Source: Acidimicrobium ferrooxidans
Lineage (GTDB): Bacteria; Actinomycetota; Geothermincolia; Fen-727; Anoxymicrobiaceae
Direction: 5' to 3'
Length of the DNA stretch: 64,000 bases
Assembly: GCA_020723485.1 (NCBI GenBank)
Contig: DYIU01000001.1
Span: 535,280 to 599,279, forward strand
Shown: piece after piece, positions 9,112 to 17,588 of the stretch
How positions within the stretch are numbered: position 1 is the first letter of the stretch
How the letters are laid out: each line of letters begins with the position of its first letter
Position numbers and translations under genes: made by a program
The notes under the pieces: model-generated
Seen by the model: only the letters and a program-made list of their open reading frames with translations
Told to the model about the DNA's origin: nothing
The model's database searches: none

Positions 9112-9139
9112 AAACGCAACAAAGTGACCTGACCCCGAT
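9112..9139. repeat. REP-like 28-bp repeat, single arm
   Basis: These 28 bases are identical to 11743-11770, which form one arm of a hairpin. The core GACCTGACCCC resembles repetitive extragenic palindrome arms seen in many bacteria. It sits between the tRNA-Gln 5' end and the ispE stop, ending a few bases from that stop. Confidence 0.8.
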
Positions 9140-9145
9140 TTTGCA

Positions 9146-10048
9146 TCAGACGTCGGAGATCTGCGCGCCCCGGTCGGCGAAGCTCGTGACGATAGTGATG
9201 GGCGCCGCCTTCTCCAGCTCCCACGCGACCTCCGCCGCCTGTTCCATGCCGGACACCAGCGCGAACACGGTGGGTCCACTCCCGGTCATCAGTGCAGCCG
9301 TTGCCCCCGCCGCCCTGGCGATTTCCTTGTACTCCCCGAGGCGGTCCGTGGCTATCGTTGCAGATTCAAGACTGTTGTGCAAGTTGGAGTAAATGGCCTC
9401 AAAATCATGGTTTCTGATGCCTGCCAGGAGCGACTGGAGGGCGCCCTCCGTGTCGGGCGCCGGGCCGGTCGGCAGGGCGTCGAACCTCTCGTAGACCTCC
9501 CTCGTCGAAACCTCTTCGCCGGTCGAGGCGAGGACGACCTGCATGGGTGGCAGGGGCTCCAGCCTCTCGACCCTCTCGCCCCGGCCCGAGACCAGCGCCG
9601 TTCCCCCGAGGAGGCAGAACGGCACGTCGGAGCCGACTGACGCCCCTATATCGGCCAGTGCCTCTGCGCTCATCTCCAGCTCGTACATCCGGTCCATGGC
9701 CACCAGCGCGGCCGCGGCGTCCGCGCTCCCTCCCGCGAGGCCCGCCCCGACTGGGATGCGCTTGTTTATAAGGACCTCCACGCCGCCCTCGCCCCCGGTT
9801 CCCGTGCTCTCCTCGAACGCCTCCACGGCGCGGCAGACGAGGTTGTCGCTCCCCGTGGGGATCCCGGGATCGCTGCAGCGCACCACGACGTGTCCCGCGG
9901 CGCCGTCGGTGCGCCTGAAGTAAAGCTCGTCCGAGAGCTCGAGCGCCTGCATCACCGAGCGTATCTCGTGGTACCCGTCGTCCCTGCGAGGCCCGACCTC
10001 GAGGAACAGGTTTATCTTCGCGCGGGCGATCGCTTTCGCTCCCAACAT
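9146..10048 (-). CDS. ispE: 4-diphosphocytidyl-2-C-methyl-D-erythritol kinase
   Basis: GHMP kinase of the non-mevalonate (MEP) isoprenoid pathway; phosphorylates CDP-ME. The N-terminus shows ARAKINLFLEVGPRRDDGYHE, the ATP-binding loop is PVGAGLAGGSADAAAAL, and the C-terminal GHMP motif is ALMTGSGPTVFAL. The length of 300 residues is typical. ATG 10048 was chosen over an upstream in-frame start at 10111 because TGGAGG lies five bases before it and it begins at the conserved KINLFL region. It heads the ispE/glmU/prs/rplY/pth/mfd neighbourhood. A terminator at 10107-10166 separates it from the oxidoreductase upstream, so it needs its own promoter. Confidence 0.96.
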   Translation of the reverse strand: MLGAKAIARAKINLFLEVGPRRDDGYHEIRSVMQALELSDELYFRRTDGAAGHVVVRCSDPGIPTGSDNLVCRAVEAFEESTGTGGEGGVEVLINKRIPVGAGLAGGSADAAAALVAMDRMYELEMSAEALADIGASVGSDVPFCLLGGTALVSGRGERVERLEPLPPMQVVLASTGEEVSTREVYERFDALPTGPAPDTEGALQSLLAGIRNHDFEAIYSNLHNSLESATIATDRLGEYKEIARAAGATAALMTGSGPTVFALVSGMEQAAEVAWELEKAAPITIVTSFADRGAQISDV

Positions 10049-10106
10049 CGAGCCTCCAGGGGCCGCACTCCCAGGGTCGTGATCCCTGCTGTACCTGTAT
10101 AAACAT

Positions 10107-10166
10107 ACCAAAAAAAGAAGGAGGCCGGGTCGTCCGCGCGCCTCCTGCGCGCGCCGCCCGGCCTCC
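10107..10166 (-). terminator. Rho-independent terminator of the oxidoreductase gene
   Basis: On the minus strand a 10-bp perfect GC-rich stem (10157-10166 with 10120-10129), with further GC pairing in its loop, is followed by a T-rich tract (complement of 10107-10119). It lies 19 bp past the stop of the gene ending at 10185 and points the same way. Confidence 0.9.
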
Positions 10167-10184
10167 CCGCGGCTCCCCGCTCCG

Positions 10185-11573
10185 CTACTTGCCGTACTTC
10201 TCGAGGACCTTCTCGGCGCATATCTTGCCCGAGAGGGCCGCTGAGTTCAGCGCCAGCCCGCGGCCCCGATAGGTGTCGCCGGCGAAGTAGAGCCCCTCGA
10301 CGCCGGGTGCCACCACGTCCGGCTTGAACGCCCCGACCTGGCCCGGTTTCCGCGCCAGACCGTCGCACCCGATGCACTTGTAGGCGAACTTCCACTCGAC
10401 CTTCTCGTCTATCCCCGGGAACATCTCCTGGATGTCGGTCCACATCGAGGTGAGCAGCCTTTCCAGCTCGAACTTGTCGAATATCTGGTCCACCTCAACG
10501 ACGCAGTCGGTCTGCAGCAGGGACTTGCCTTCGGGCGCCACCCCGGGGTCGAACGCCGATGGCACGAATGCCTGGAAGGGCATGCCCGTGTGCTCGAGGG
10601 TCGCGGCGGACAGGAAGTTGGGCCTGTCGTATACCGGCTCGCTCAGTGCGACCGTGTACCCTATCAGGCCGGTCGTCTCGTACTTCAGGTCCTCGTACCT
10701 CTTTATCCACCAGTCGGGGAGCACCGAGGTCTCGGGATTCATGTCCAGGACTCCGCCGAGGCTCCACAGCGGCAGGGCGCACACCACCACGGGCGCCTCG
10801 ACGTAGGTCAGGTCGTCCATGTAGAACCAGCCCGGGTACGGCGAAAGGCTTTTCTTCCGGAGGGCGACCCCCTTCGTCCTGCCGCCGTCGAATGCAACCG
10901 AGTCGACCTCGGTGGAGAGCATGAGCGTGCCGCCGGCTTCCTCGAACGCCTCCCGCTGGGGATCGATTATCCCCAGCATGCCGCCTTTCGGATAGGCGGC
11001 CGTCAGGACATTCCTCTTTTTCGACAGGTTGTCTCGTGAGATGTACAGTATCTCTCCCGCCGACATCTCGTAGGGGTCCGGCACGGTGGTCATTATCATG
11101 CCGTTGACCTCCATGAGCTCACGGCACACCGCGGACCCGACGTTGGCGTCGAGCCAGTCACCCCAGCTCACAAGGTCGTTCGACTCGAGGGTGCCGTCGT
11201 CCATCTTCGCTATGAGCTTCATGGTGCTCTTGATGTCCTCGATGTCCTGCGGCGCGGCGATAATCATCTCCTGCAGGGTGCTCCAGCGTCCGTCGCGGAA
11301 GATCTCCACGGTCTCGGAGAAGTTGGCCCACTCGACCTCCTTGCCCACTTCGCGCACAATCATGTCCGCCGAAGACGCGTCCCCCAGTTCCGCCATGTGC
11401 AGCCCTATGTCGAGCCTCCATCCTCCCTCGAGGTCGAATCCCTGCATGCGGCCCCCTGCGCGGGCGTCCTTCTCGATGCACAGGGTCCGTAGCCCCGCTC
11501 GCTGCATCATCCCGGCCGCGCCAAGCCCGGCTATGCCCGCGCCTATCACTATTGCGTCATACTTCTCAGGCAA
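10185..11573 (-). CDS. FAD-dependent oxidoreductase, phytoene desaturase / flavin amine oxidase-like
   Basis: Starts with a dinucleotide-binding Rossmann motif (AIVIGAGIAGLGAAGMM, then CIEKDARAGGRM), the pattern of phytoene desaturase and amine-oxidase type flavoproteins. Near the C-terminus GVEGLYFAGDTYRGRGLALN is the second FAD-binding motif of the same superfamily. Length is 462 residues, with no signal peptide or membrane anchor. The start is TTG 11573, preceded by GGAGGGGAG. The gene stands alone: a strong terminator follows it and a repeat-bearing spacer precedes it. The substrate cannot be told; a carotenoid, a retinol-like isoprenoid or an amine are all possible. Confidence 0.85.
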   Translation of the reverse strand: MPEKYDAIVIGAGIAGLGAAGMMQRAGLRTLCIEKDARAGGRMQGFDLEGGWRLDIGLHMAELGDASSADMIVREVGKEVEWANFSETVEIFRDGRWSTLQEMIIAAPQDIEDIKSTMKLIAKMDDGTLESNDLVSWGDWLDANVGSAVCRELMEVNGMIMTTVPDPYEMSAGEILYISRDNLSKKRNVLTAAYPKGGMLGIIDPQREAFEEAGGTLMLSTEVDSVAFDGGRTKGVALRKKSLSPYPGWFYMDDLTYVEAPVVVCALPLWSLGGVLDMNPETSVLPDWWIKRYEDLKYETTGLIGYTVALSEPVYDRPNFLSAATLEHTGMPFQAFVPSAFDPGVAPEGKSLLQTDCVVEVDQIFDKFELERLLTSMWTDIQEMFPGIDEKVEWKFAYKCIGCDGLARKPGQVGAFKPDVVAPGVEGLYFAGDTYRGRGLALNSAALSGKICAEKVLEKYGK

Positions 11574-11695
11574 TTGTCTCCCCTCCGTGTGTCCCGGGTG
11601 CCTCGTTTTCGGTGGTTTCCCTACGCAGGTTATCTAATTTCGGATACCAGTGCAAGACTGGGCGGTCATTAGCGCTTACACTGCAACACTGGGTT

Positions 11696-11770
11696 AGGTC
11701 ACTTTGTTGCGTATGCCACCAGCTACAAGGTGCGGCTGGGAGAAACGCAACAAAGTGACCTGACCCCGAT
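11696..11770. repeat. REP-like palindrome (17-bp stem)
   Basis: Bases 11696-11712 and 11745-11761 are perfect inverted repeats of 17 bp around a loop of about 32 bases. The right arm extends into a 28-bp stretch (11743-11770) identical to 9112-9139. It lies between the oxidoreductase start and the stop of the zinc-ribbon gene. The layout suggests a REP/BIME-type element mobilised in trans; no REP-associated transposase is in the window. Confidence 0.85.
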
Positions 11771-11778
11771 ATTGCGTC

Positions 11779-12858
11779 TCAGGCGGGCCAGGCCTGGATT
11801 ATGGTGAAGCCTGCGGTGGAAGGGGTCCACGAGACCTCCGCCCTTACTCCCTCGAGCGCCTGGTAGTAACCGGCGACCTTGCCTGCGAGGAGCGGCTCGC
11901 AGAAAGGATTGTCAATCCTTACCGTGAGAAGGCCTGCCTCCCTGGTCACGTCTATTGGGTTCCCCTGGCCGAACAGCCCGATCCCGGCCAGCAGCGCGGA
12001 GTACTCCCACGCCGAGGGCTTCGGGAGTTCGCCGCCGAGGACTCCCGAGACGTAGTCCTGCTCTATCTCGCACACCATCTTCGGAATATCCTCGCCGAGC
12101 TCCCACGTGAGCTCGCGTATCACCGCGTTCACGGTCTCCACGATGACCAGGACCTCTCTGCGGCCGGTCACCCTGTTGCTGATCACGCCCCTGTCAGTAT
12201 CCCAGGACATCGCGGCTGTCACCTGGACTGGAACCCCGCACCTGGGACAACGCTCGTAAGCGACGTCCCCGGGCATTGTGGGCATCTTTTTCAGGGCAAG
12301 CCTGGTGGGGTCTTCCCAGACCATTCCGCTCTGCTGCTTCTCCACGGTGATGGTGGCGGAGTCCCCCTCTTCCTCCCAGGTGGCCGAGGCAGTCATTATG
12401 AAGTGCGCCTCGTAGGTGCCCCAGAGGTCTCCGGCGGCCAGGGGCACGCTGTAAGGCTCTCTCATGCGCATGCGGATCATCTTTCCGCGCCTGTGCTCGA
12501 TGAGCTCGGGCTTTCCGTGACCGAGGCCCATGGCGATGTCCCTGGTTATCCTGATTGTGAAGGGAGCCCCGATGAAGCTCCTTCCCAGGAGCCTCAGGAG
12601 GCCTCCGCCAGCCGAGAGGAGCTCGTCGGTGCTGCTCCGGTTGGCCTTCCGCTCGCCTTCGGCGACAATGCGGTGTATGGGGTAGCCGATGCGCGTCGAT
12701 ATGCCGTCGATGAGCCCGTTGATCTCGCCGTACTCGACGAAGGCCACGCGCAGGACGTCATTGTATGCCTTGGCAGTGATGGTGCCGTCGGGGTTCCACC
12801 TGCCGAATATCTTGACGACCTTCGGGGCGCCGCAGCCCTTGCACCTGTTCAGTAACAA
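11779..12858 (-). CDS. Tandem-duplicated zinc-ribbon protein of unknown function (paralogue B)
   Basis: A 359-residue paralogue of the protein at 3127-4197, with the same two-unit layout. Unit 1 has CKGCGAPK, RWNPDGTI, IDGISTRIGYPIHRIVAEGE and EPYSVPLAAGDLWGT. Unit 2 has CPRCGVPV, SWDTDRGVI, LTWELGEDIPKMVCEIEQ and NPFCEPLLAGKVAGY. The zinc knuckle, the Trp, the GxI turn and the Asn/Glu-Pro-(Tyr/Phe) segment are kept in all four units of the two proteins. The TTG start at 12858 lies 4 bp after the stop of the LarA-like gene, so the two are surely co-transcribed with the TPR gene before them. Function unknown; a V4R-like sensor or binding fold is a weak guess. Confidence 0.85.
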   Translation of the reverse strand: MLLNRCKGCGAPKVVKIFGRWNPDGTITAKAYNDVLRVAFVEYGEINGLIDGISTRIGYPIHRIVAEGERKANRSSTDELLSAGGGLLRLLGRSFIGAPFTIRITRDIAMGLGHGKPELIEHRRGKMIRMRMREPYSVPLAAGDLWGTYEAHFIMTASATWEEEGDSATITVEKQQSGMVWEDPTRLALKKMPTMPGDVAYERCPRCGVPVQVTAAMSWDTDRGVISNRVTGRREVLVIVETVNAVIRELTWELGEDIPKMVCEIEQDYVSGVLGGELPKPSAWEYSALLAGIGLFGQGNPIDVTREAGLLTVRIDNPFCEPLLAGKVAGYYQALEGVRAEVSWTPSTAGFTIIQAWPA

Positions 12859-12862
12859 CCTT

Positions 12863-14125
12863 TCACCTTCCTCCGGAAGCGCCCGGCGGCAGCAGGTTCC
12901 CCTCGCTGTCGAACTCGAGGGTGGCCCGCGCGCCGAGCGTCACTCCAGGCACTGCCTCGAGCTCTGATGCGACTGGCCCCGAGACCTGCATCGTCGAGAG
13001 CTGGCGGGTGTTCTTTATCCTCACGACCCTCGCCCGCTCGGAGCTGACTCCTTCGAGGCTCGCGAGCGCCATGGACAGGGCTTCCGCGTCCGAGGCGGCG
13101 ACGCTCGGTATCCTGGCCCGGTGCAGGGCCCCCGAGGCGTTCACGTTCCTTTTCATAGCCTCGAAATCTATATCGGCGAGCAGCCGCCCGGTGATGACAT
13201 CCGCGTGGCCGACGCCGGTCGCGTTCCCCGCTGACTGAGGGGTGAGCCTCAGGGCTACCACCAACTTCGCGTTGAACGTCGCGGCCCCTTCCTCGGTCTC
13301 CTTGCCCCGGCCCGTCACCATGGGGTCCATGCCGATGCCCGAGATGTCCTTGCCGATCTCCTCGACTACCAGGATGTCGACGGAGTCCACGGGAAGCCGC
13401 GGCCACATGGAGACAGCTGAGGCGAGCAGCTCCGGTTCGCGCTCCCTCATCTCCCCGCCCACCAGGACCTCCAGGCGCGACAGCTCTTTCACGCCGTCCT
13501 CGACGAGCGCGACCGCCGTGACCGGCGGCCCGTTCTCGAGCACCAGGTCGGCCACCTCGCCGATAAGGTGCCCAGCGCTGAAACCGTGCCGGTGCAGCGC
13601 GCTCGCTCCGGCCTCCTTTCCGAGCCCGACTGCGAGCATTTTCACCACCCCGCTCTGCACGGGACCCGAGTAACCCGTGTGGGGCCCGACGCGGTTGACT
13701 ACGACGATAGCGTCCGACTCGTACGCCGCGCGGTCGACGAAAGCCTCCGCCCCTCCCGGCGTACTCCCGAGGGCCACCACCTCCATGCTCGACTCGACGG
13801 GCATCCCGGTAGAATCCTCGGTTATCCCGAGGCCGGCCAGCATGCGCTCCTGCCCGCCGGCGGTGGCCCCGCCGTGGGAGCCCATGGCCGGGACGATGAA
13901 AGGCCGGCACCCCCTGCCGCCAAGCCGCTCCGCGATGAGCGCCAGGAGCGCGGGCAGCCCCTCTATCCTCCTGCTGCCGACCGCCACAGCCACCCGCCCC
14001 CCGTGGGGAAGCAGGTCGATGCCCCGGTCGAGCGCGGCCGCCGGGTCACCCAGGGGAGCCCTGGCCAGCTCCTGGGTGGCCTCTATCATCGGGGGGAATT
14101 CCAGCCCGTGGTTCGCGGGACTCAC
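12863..14125 (-). CDS. LarA-like protein (lactate racemase / DUF2088 family)
   Basis: Resembles the N-terminal domain family of nickel-pincer lactate racemase LarA, in the larger DUF2088 group. The motif PAMGSHGGATAGGQERML is typical, followed by NRVGPHTGYSGPVQSGVVKM and HRHGFSAGHLIGEVADL. The Lys in SGVVKM is a candidate for the residue that carries the pincer cofactor in true LarA; this is inferred. The substrate is probably not lactate, because this subfamily differs from LarA in the GPHTGYSGP region. The frame is open further upstream, but GTG 14125 starts 4 bp after the TPR gene stop and gives 420 residues, a usual length. larB, larC and larE are not in the window. Confidence 0.85.
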   Translation of the reverse strand: MSPANHGLEFPPMIEATQELARAPLGDPAAALDRGIDLLPHGGRVAVAVGSRRIEGLPALLALIAERLGGRGCRPFIVPAMGSHGGATAGGQERMLAGLGITEDSTGMPVESSMEVVALGSTPGGAEAFVDRAAYESDAIVVVNRVGPHTGYSGPVQSGVVKMLAVGLGKEAGASALHRHGFSAGHLIGEVADLVLENGPPVTAVALVEDGVKELSRLEVLVGGEMREREPELLASAVSMWPRLPVDSVDILVVEEIGKDISGIGMDPMVTGRGKETEEGAATFNAKLVVALRLTPQSAGNATGVGHADVITGRLLADIDFEAMKRNVNASGALHRARIPSVAASDAEALSMALASLEGVSSERARVVRIKNTRQLSTMQVSGPVASELEAVPGVTLGARATLEFDSEGNLLPPGASGGR

Positions 14126-14129
14126 CGTC

Positions 14130-15020
14130 CTAGTCGGGGGCCATCTCTGACAGGAGCAGGTCCAGGTCGCGGGACTCGAGGCTGACCACCGCGTCGAGGC
14201 ACCGTTCGGCCTCCTCGTGCCGACCGAGCTCCTCGAGGCAGTCGGCCTTGTCCACAAGGGCGTCGACGCATTCCGGGTCGACGCGCAGTGCCTGGTCGTA
14301 GAGCTGTACCGCCTCCTCGAGCCGGCCGTACACCTCCAGCACGTGCGCCTTCCCGATCCAGCAGTCGGCGCACTCGGGGTCGTGCTTCAGCGACTCGTCG
14401 TAGCTGCGCATCGCCTCGTCGTGCTTGTCCAGCCTGGCGAGCGCGTATCCCCTGTTGAGCCACGCCGAGCCGTGCTCGGGGGATATGCTCACCGCCCGCT
14501 CGTAACAGCCGACGGCCTCCTCGAAGCGGCCCGCGTAATGAAGGCAGATACCCTTAGCCTCCCAGGCGTCGGCAAGTTCTGGGTTCATCTCGAGAGCCCG
14601 GTCGAGGCATCTCATCGCCTCGTCGTCGCGCGCGAGCTCTATCAGCGCCTGCGCCCTCCAGTACCAGGATGCGGAGGACCAATCCTCCTGCGGGTTTGAT
14701 TCCGCGGCTATCTGGAAGCAGCGCTCGGCGCTCGTGAAACTGCTCAGCCGGTAGAGCAGGACGCCCTTGCTGTACCAGACGAGGGGATTTGTCGGGTCGA
14801 GCATCGCCGCCCTCGAATAGCACTTGAGCGACTTGCGGTCGAAGCCGATCTCGCTCAGCGCCTGCCCCACAGTGCAACAGAACTCGGGGTCCCTTCCCCA
14901 CGCAGCCACGGCCGCGAGCAGCGAGGTCAGGACGTCATCCGCCAGCCTCGCCGCCAGCCCGCTCGGCGTTCGCCTCGCGATCTCGTTCAACAGGCGCTTC
15001 AAGGCGCTTTCATATCTCAT
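14130..15020 (-). CDS. Tetratricopeptide repeat protein
   Basis: A 296-residue soluble protein made largely of TPR units. Repeats of 34 residues are clear from about residue 75 on, for example NPLVWYSKGVLLYRLSSFTS, AWEAKGICLHYAGRFEEAVG, SAWLNRGYALARLDKHDEAM, CADCWIGKAHVLEVYGRLEE and CVDALVDKADCLEELGRHEE. The first 70 residues are helical but not repeat-like. ATG 15020 has AGGAGCAGAAG just before it. It is the first gene of the three-gene operon with the LarA-like and zinc-ribbon proteins (4-bp gaps). TPR proteins are scaffolds; its partner may be one of those two products. Confidence 0.9.
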   Translation of the reverse strand: MRYESALKRLLNEIARRTPSGLAARLADDVLTSLLAAVAAWGRDPEFCCTVGQALSEIGFDRKSLKCYSRAAMLDPTNPLVWYSKGVLLYRLSSFTSAERCFQIAAESNPQEDWSSASWYWRAQALIELARDDEAMRCLDRALEMNPELADAWEAKGICLHYAGRFEEAVGCYERAVSISPEHGSAWLNRGYALARLDKHDEAMRSYDESLKHDPECADCWIGKAHVLEVYGRLEEAVQLYDQALRVDPECVDALVDKADCLEELGRHEEAERCLDAVVSLESRDLDLLLSEMAPD

Positions 15021-15348
15021 CTTCTGCTCCTGAAATGCTCAGGCCGGTGCCCGCCGCGGAGGGTTTCTCCGGGCGTCGGGCTCCAGCCTGAGTTTACCCG
15101 AAGACGGCTCGGTTGAATATGCGTTGGCGCGGCTGGCGGCAGGTGTCAGGCAGTCCAGAACGACCTGTTCAGCCACGATTGTGGCCCAGCGGAGGAGAAC
15201 CGCAGATTTGAATAACGATAATTAACAATATTGTTCACTCATATTACCTATTTATCACCTACCCCAGCCTCTTGGTGAATACAAGGCTCGACTGCGTAAT
15301 TATTGAGGTTAACAGATAATGTTGTTGTATATTGATTATTATTGTGAT
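15021..15348. other. Gene-free spacer with an AT-rich patch
   Basis: No protein-like frame or RNA gene is seen. Bases about 15190-15345 are strikingly AT-rich compared with the rest of the window (several ATT/TAA-rich stretches), then the sequence returns to high GC at the tRNA-Ile-associated element. The boundary suggests inserted or decayed foreign DNA. Confidence 0.6.
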
Positions 15349-15554
15349 TCAAACCTGCGGTGCGTATCGTCGCTCGGGAGACAGCTGTCGGTACAGGCGC
15401 TGGATTGAAGTGGTCGCTCCCTCGCTCACCATAGGGGGGGCTCACGCCCCCTGATGGCGCTCGCGCTCGCTCGCTGTCACCCCCTGACGTTGGATTGCGG
15501 GGGGACATTCCCCCCGCAAAGGAAGACCCCCCTGGTCGCTGGTTCGAATCCAGC
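15349..15554. repeat. tRNA-Ile-associated G/C-run hairpin element
   Basis: Same order of parts as 8840-9004. The outer end has a decayed T-arm-like stretch (15349-15361, 12 of 13 bases like the tRNA-Gln T-arm). The core has a G7/C-run hairpin (15434-15451), a C-run at 15480-15484, a second G6/C6 hairpin (15499-15515 region), a C6 run and a 21-nt perfect inverted copy of the tRNA-Ile T-arm region (15534-15554 against 15592-15612). A reading frame on the minus strand here (about 15248-15616) is an artefact of the tRNA-like sequence. Confidence 0.75.
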
Positions 15555-15580
15555 CAGGATAGCGTGGTGATTGTGTAAAG

Positions 15581-15657
<77 letters not shown>

Positions 15658-15671
15658 GGTGACGGGACTGT

Positions 15672-15700
15672 AAGTTACCATTAACGACGAGGACGGGCAA
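15672..15700 (-). promoter_or_regulatory. Possible tRNA-Ile promoter
   Basis: On the minus strand TTGCCC (15695-15700) and TAACTT (15672-15677) are separated by 17 bp, and the tRNA 5' end follows 14 bp later. The match to the sigma-70 consensus is moderate. Confidence 0.35.
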
Positions 15701-15704
15701 GCGC

Positions 15705-17144
15705 TCAGCCCTTGAGGACACCCATCGGCCTGAGCCTCGCGACCTTGCGCGAGAGCCCCGCCCCTTCGCACACGTCCACGACCCTTGATACGTCCTTGTA
15801 GGCCTCAGGCGCCTCCTCAGCGAGGAGCGAATCCTTGCCGGCCATCACCACTATCCCCTGCGACGCGAGTCTCTGCCTGAGCTCGCTTCCCCGGATGGTC
15901 TTCCTGGCCCGGGAGCGGCTCATCGTGCGCCCGGCGCCGTGGCAGGTTGACCCGAAGCTCTCGGCCATCGCCTCGCTCGAGCCCACCAGGACGTAGGAAT
16001 GTGTCCCCATGTCCCCCGGGATGATGACCGGCTGCCCGGTACCCCGGTATGCCTCGGGGACCTCCGGGTGCCCCGCGGGGAAAGACGCGGTGGCCCCCTT
16101 GCGGTGGACACAGACCTCCGTCCGTCTTCCCTCCACATCGTGCGTCTCGAACCTGGCGACGTTGTGTGAGACGTCGAAGAGAAGCTCCATCCCGAGCGCT
16201 CTCTCCGGTGAGGAGAAGTGCTGCTCGAACGAGCGGCGCGTCCAGTGCATGAGCGCCTGCCGGTTGCCGACCGCGTAGTTACAGGCGCACGCCATCGCCG
16301 CAAGGTAGTCGTCGGCCTCCCGGGAGCCGAGCCCGGCGCACGCGAGCTGCCTGTCGGGAAGCTCAAGCCCCGCTTTCTTCACGACGCGGTCCATGACCTG
16401 GAGGTAGTCCGTGCACACCTGGTGCCCCAGTCCGCGCGAGCCGGAGTGTATCATCACGGTGACCTGCCCCTCGAAGAGCCCGAAGTCGCGGGCGGCGCCC
16501 TCGAGGAGGACCTCTTCGACGACCTGTACCTCGAGGAAGTGGTTGCCGGAGCCGAGCGTGCCGAGCTGGTCGGCTCCCCGTTCGTAGGCGCGCCTGCTCA
16601 CCTTGTCAGGGTCGGCACCCTCGTAGGAACCCAGCCGCTCGGCGTGCTCGACGTCACCGTCCCTGCCGTAGCCCATGTCGAGCACTGCTTTCGCCCCTCC
16701 AGCGAAGACCTTCCGGAGGACCGACTCGTCGGTGTGGATCCTCCCCCTCGTGCCGAGCCCCCTGGGCACATTGGAGGCCATTGCGGCGAGCAGTCCCTCC
16801 AGCCCCGGCCGTACGTCGTCCTCGCTCAGCGCGGTCTTGACCAGCCTGACCCCGCATGAGATGTCGAACCCCACACCACCCGGCGATACCACCCCGTCCG
16901 GGCCGAACGCCGCCACCCCACCTATGGGGAAGCCGTAACCCCAGTGGATGTCCGGCATGGCAAGGGACCTGAAGACGATGCCGGGCAGGAACGCCACGTT
17001 GGCCACCTGCTCGAGGGCACGGTCCCTGTCCGCGAGGGCGATGAGCTCCTCGTCAGCGAACACCGTCCCGGGCACCCTCATGCCGGACTTGGCGGTCCGC
17101 GGTATCTCCCACTTGTATTCAGATACTCTGTGGAGGCCTTCCAT
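15705..17144 (-). CDS. rtcB: RNA-splicing ligase RtcB
   Basis: GTP- and Mn-dependent ligase that joins RNA 2',3'-cyclic phosphate (or 3'-phosphate) ends to 5'-OH ends in RNA repair or tRNA splicing. Family motifs: SPGGVGFDISCGVRLV, LGSGNHFLEVQVV, HSGSRGLGHQV, DVSHNVARFE, HRKGATASFPAG, IPGDMGTHSYVLVG and the guanylylation region STCHGAGRTMSRSRA. ATG 17144 gives 479 residues and starts 11 bp after the archease stop; an in-frame GTG at 17186 would overlap archease. The archease gene directly upstream encodes its activator, which supports the call and their joint expression. Confidence 0.96.
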   Translation of the reverse strand: MEGLHRVSEYKWEIPRTAKSGMRVPGTVFADEELIALADRDRALEQVANVAFLPGIVFRSLAMPDIHWGYGFPIGGVAAFGPDGVVSPGGVGFDISCGVRLVKTALSEDDVRPGLEGLLAAMASNVPRGLGTRGRIHTDESVLRKVFAGGAKAVLDMGYGRDGDVEHAERLGSYEGADPDKVSRRAYERGADQLGTLGSGNHFLEVQVVEEVLLEGAARDFGLFEGQVTVMIHSGSRGLGHQVCTDYLQVMDRVVKKAGLELPDRQLACAGLGSREADDYLAAMACACNYAVGNRQALMHWTRRSFEQHFSSPERALGMELLFDVSHNVARFETHDVEGRRTEVCVHRKGATASFPAGHPEVPEAYRGTGQPVIIPGDMGTHSYVLVGSSEAMAESFGSTCHGAGRTMSRSRARKTIRGSELRQRLASQGIVVMAGKDSLLAEEAPEAYKDVSRVVDVCEGAGLSRKVARLRPMGVLKG

Positions 17145-17155
17145 GGTTTCGCCCG

Positions 17156-17575
17156 TCAGACGTCGAATATGACCCTGGCGAACCACCCGTCCCCCCGCTC
17201 TTCGACGAGCAGCTCGTGGTAGGTGGCGGCCTTCACGTCCTGCCGCATCCGGTGACGCCCGGGGTCGGCCGGCTCGCCTTTCACTTCTGCTTCAAGGGCA
17301 AAGCCCTCAATCCTCTTGACGTCGAAGCTCGAGAACAGGAGGCCGTTGGCCCCCGACAGGTAGAGGAGCTCGTTGAGCCACAGGAACATGAGCTCGCCCA
17401 GGTCTGCAGCCTGGAGGGAGACCTCCCTGGACTCCGCGGGGGACACGGAATCCGGAGCGACCATCAGTGAGAACATCCCCGAGGCGGCGCCGGCGAACAG
17501 CTCATCGAGGGAACCTGCTTCCACCTCGATGCCGATGTCAGCGGTATGCTCGATGGTCCTGCAGTTCAAGCTCAT
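17156..17575 (-). CDS. Archease (RtcB activator)
   Basis: Small protein that speeds RtcB guanylylation and turnover. At 139 residues it has the family pattern: EHTADIGIEVEA near the start, LFLWLNELLYL-type helix (LMFLWLNELLYLSG), and a C-terminal VKAATYHELLVEER with the conserved His and metal-binding Asp at the end (VIFDV). It lies between the giant histidine kinase (13 bp after its stop) and rtcB (11 bp before its start), which implies one transcript. Confidence 0.93.
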   Translation of the reverse strand: MSLNCRTIEHTADIGIEVEAGSLDELFAGAASGMFSLMVAPDSVSPAESREVSLQAADLGELMFLWLNELLYLSGANGLLFSSFDVKRIEGFALEAEVKGEPADPGRHRMRQDVKAATYHELLVEERGDGWFARVIFDV

Positions 17576-17588
17576 CCGCCTCGAGATA

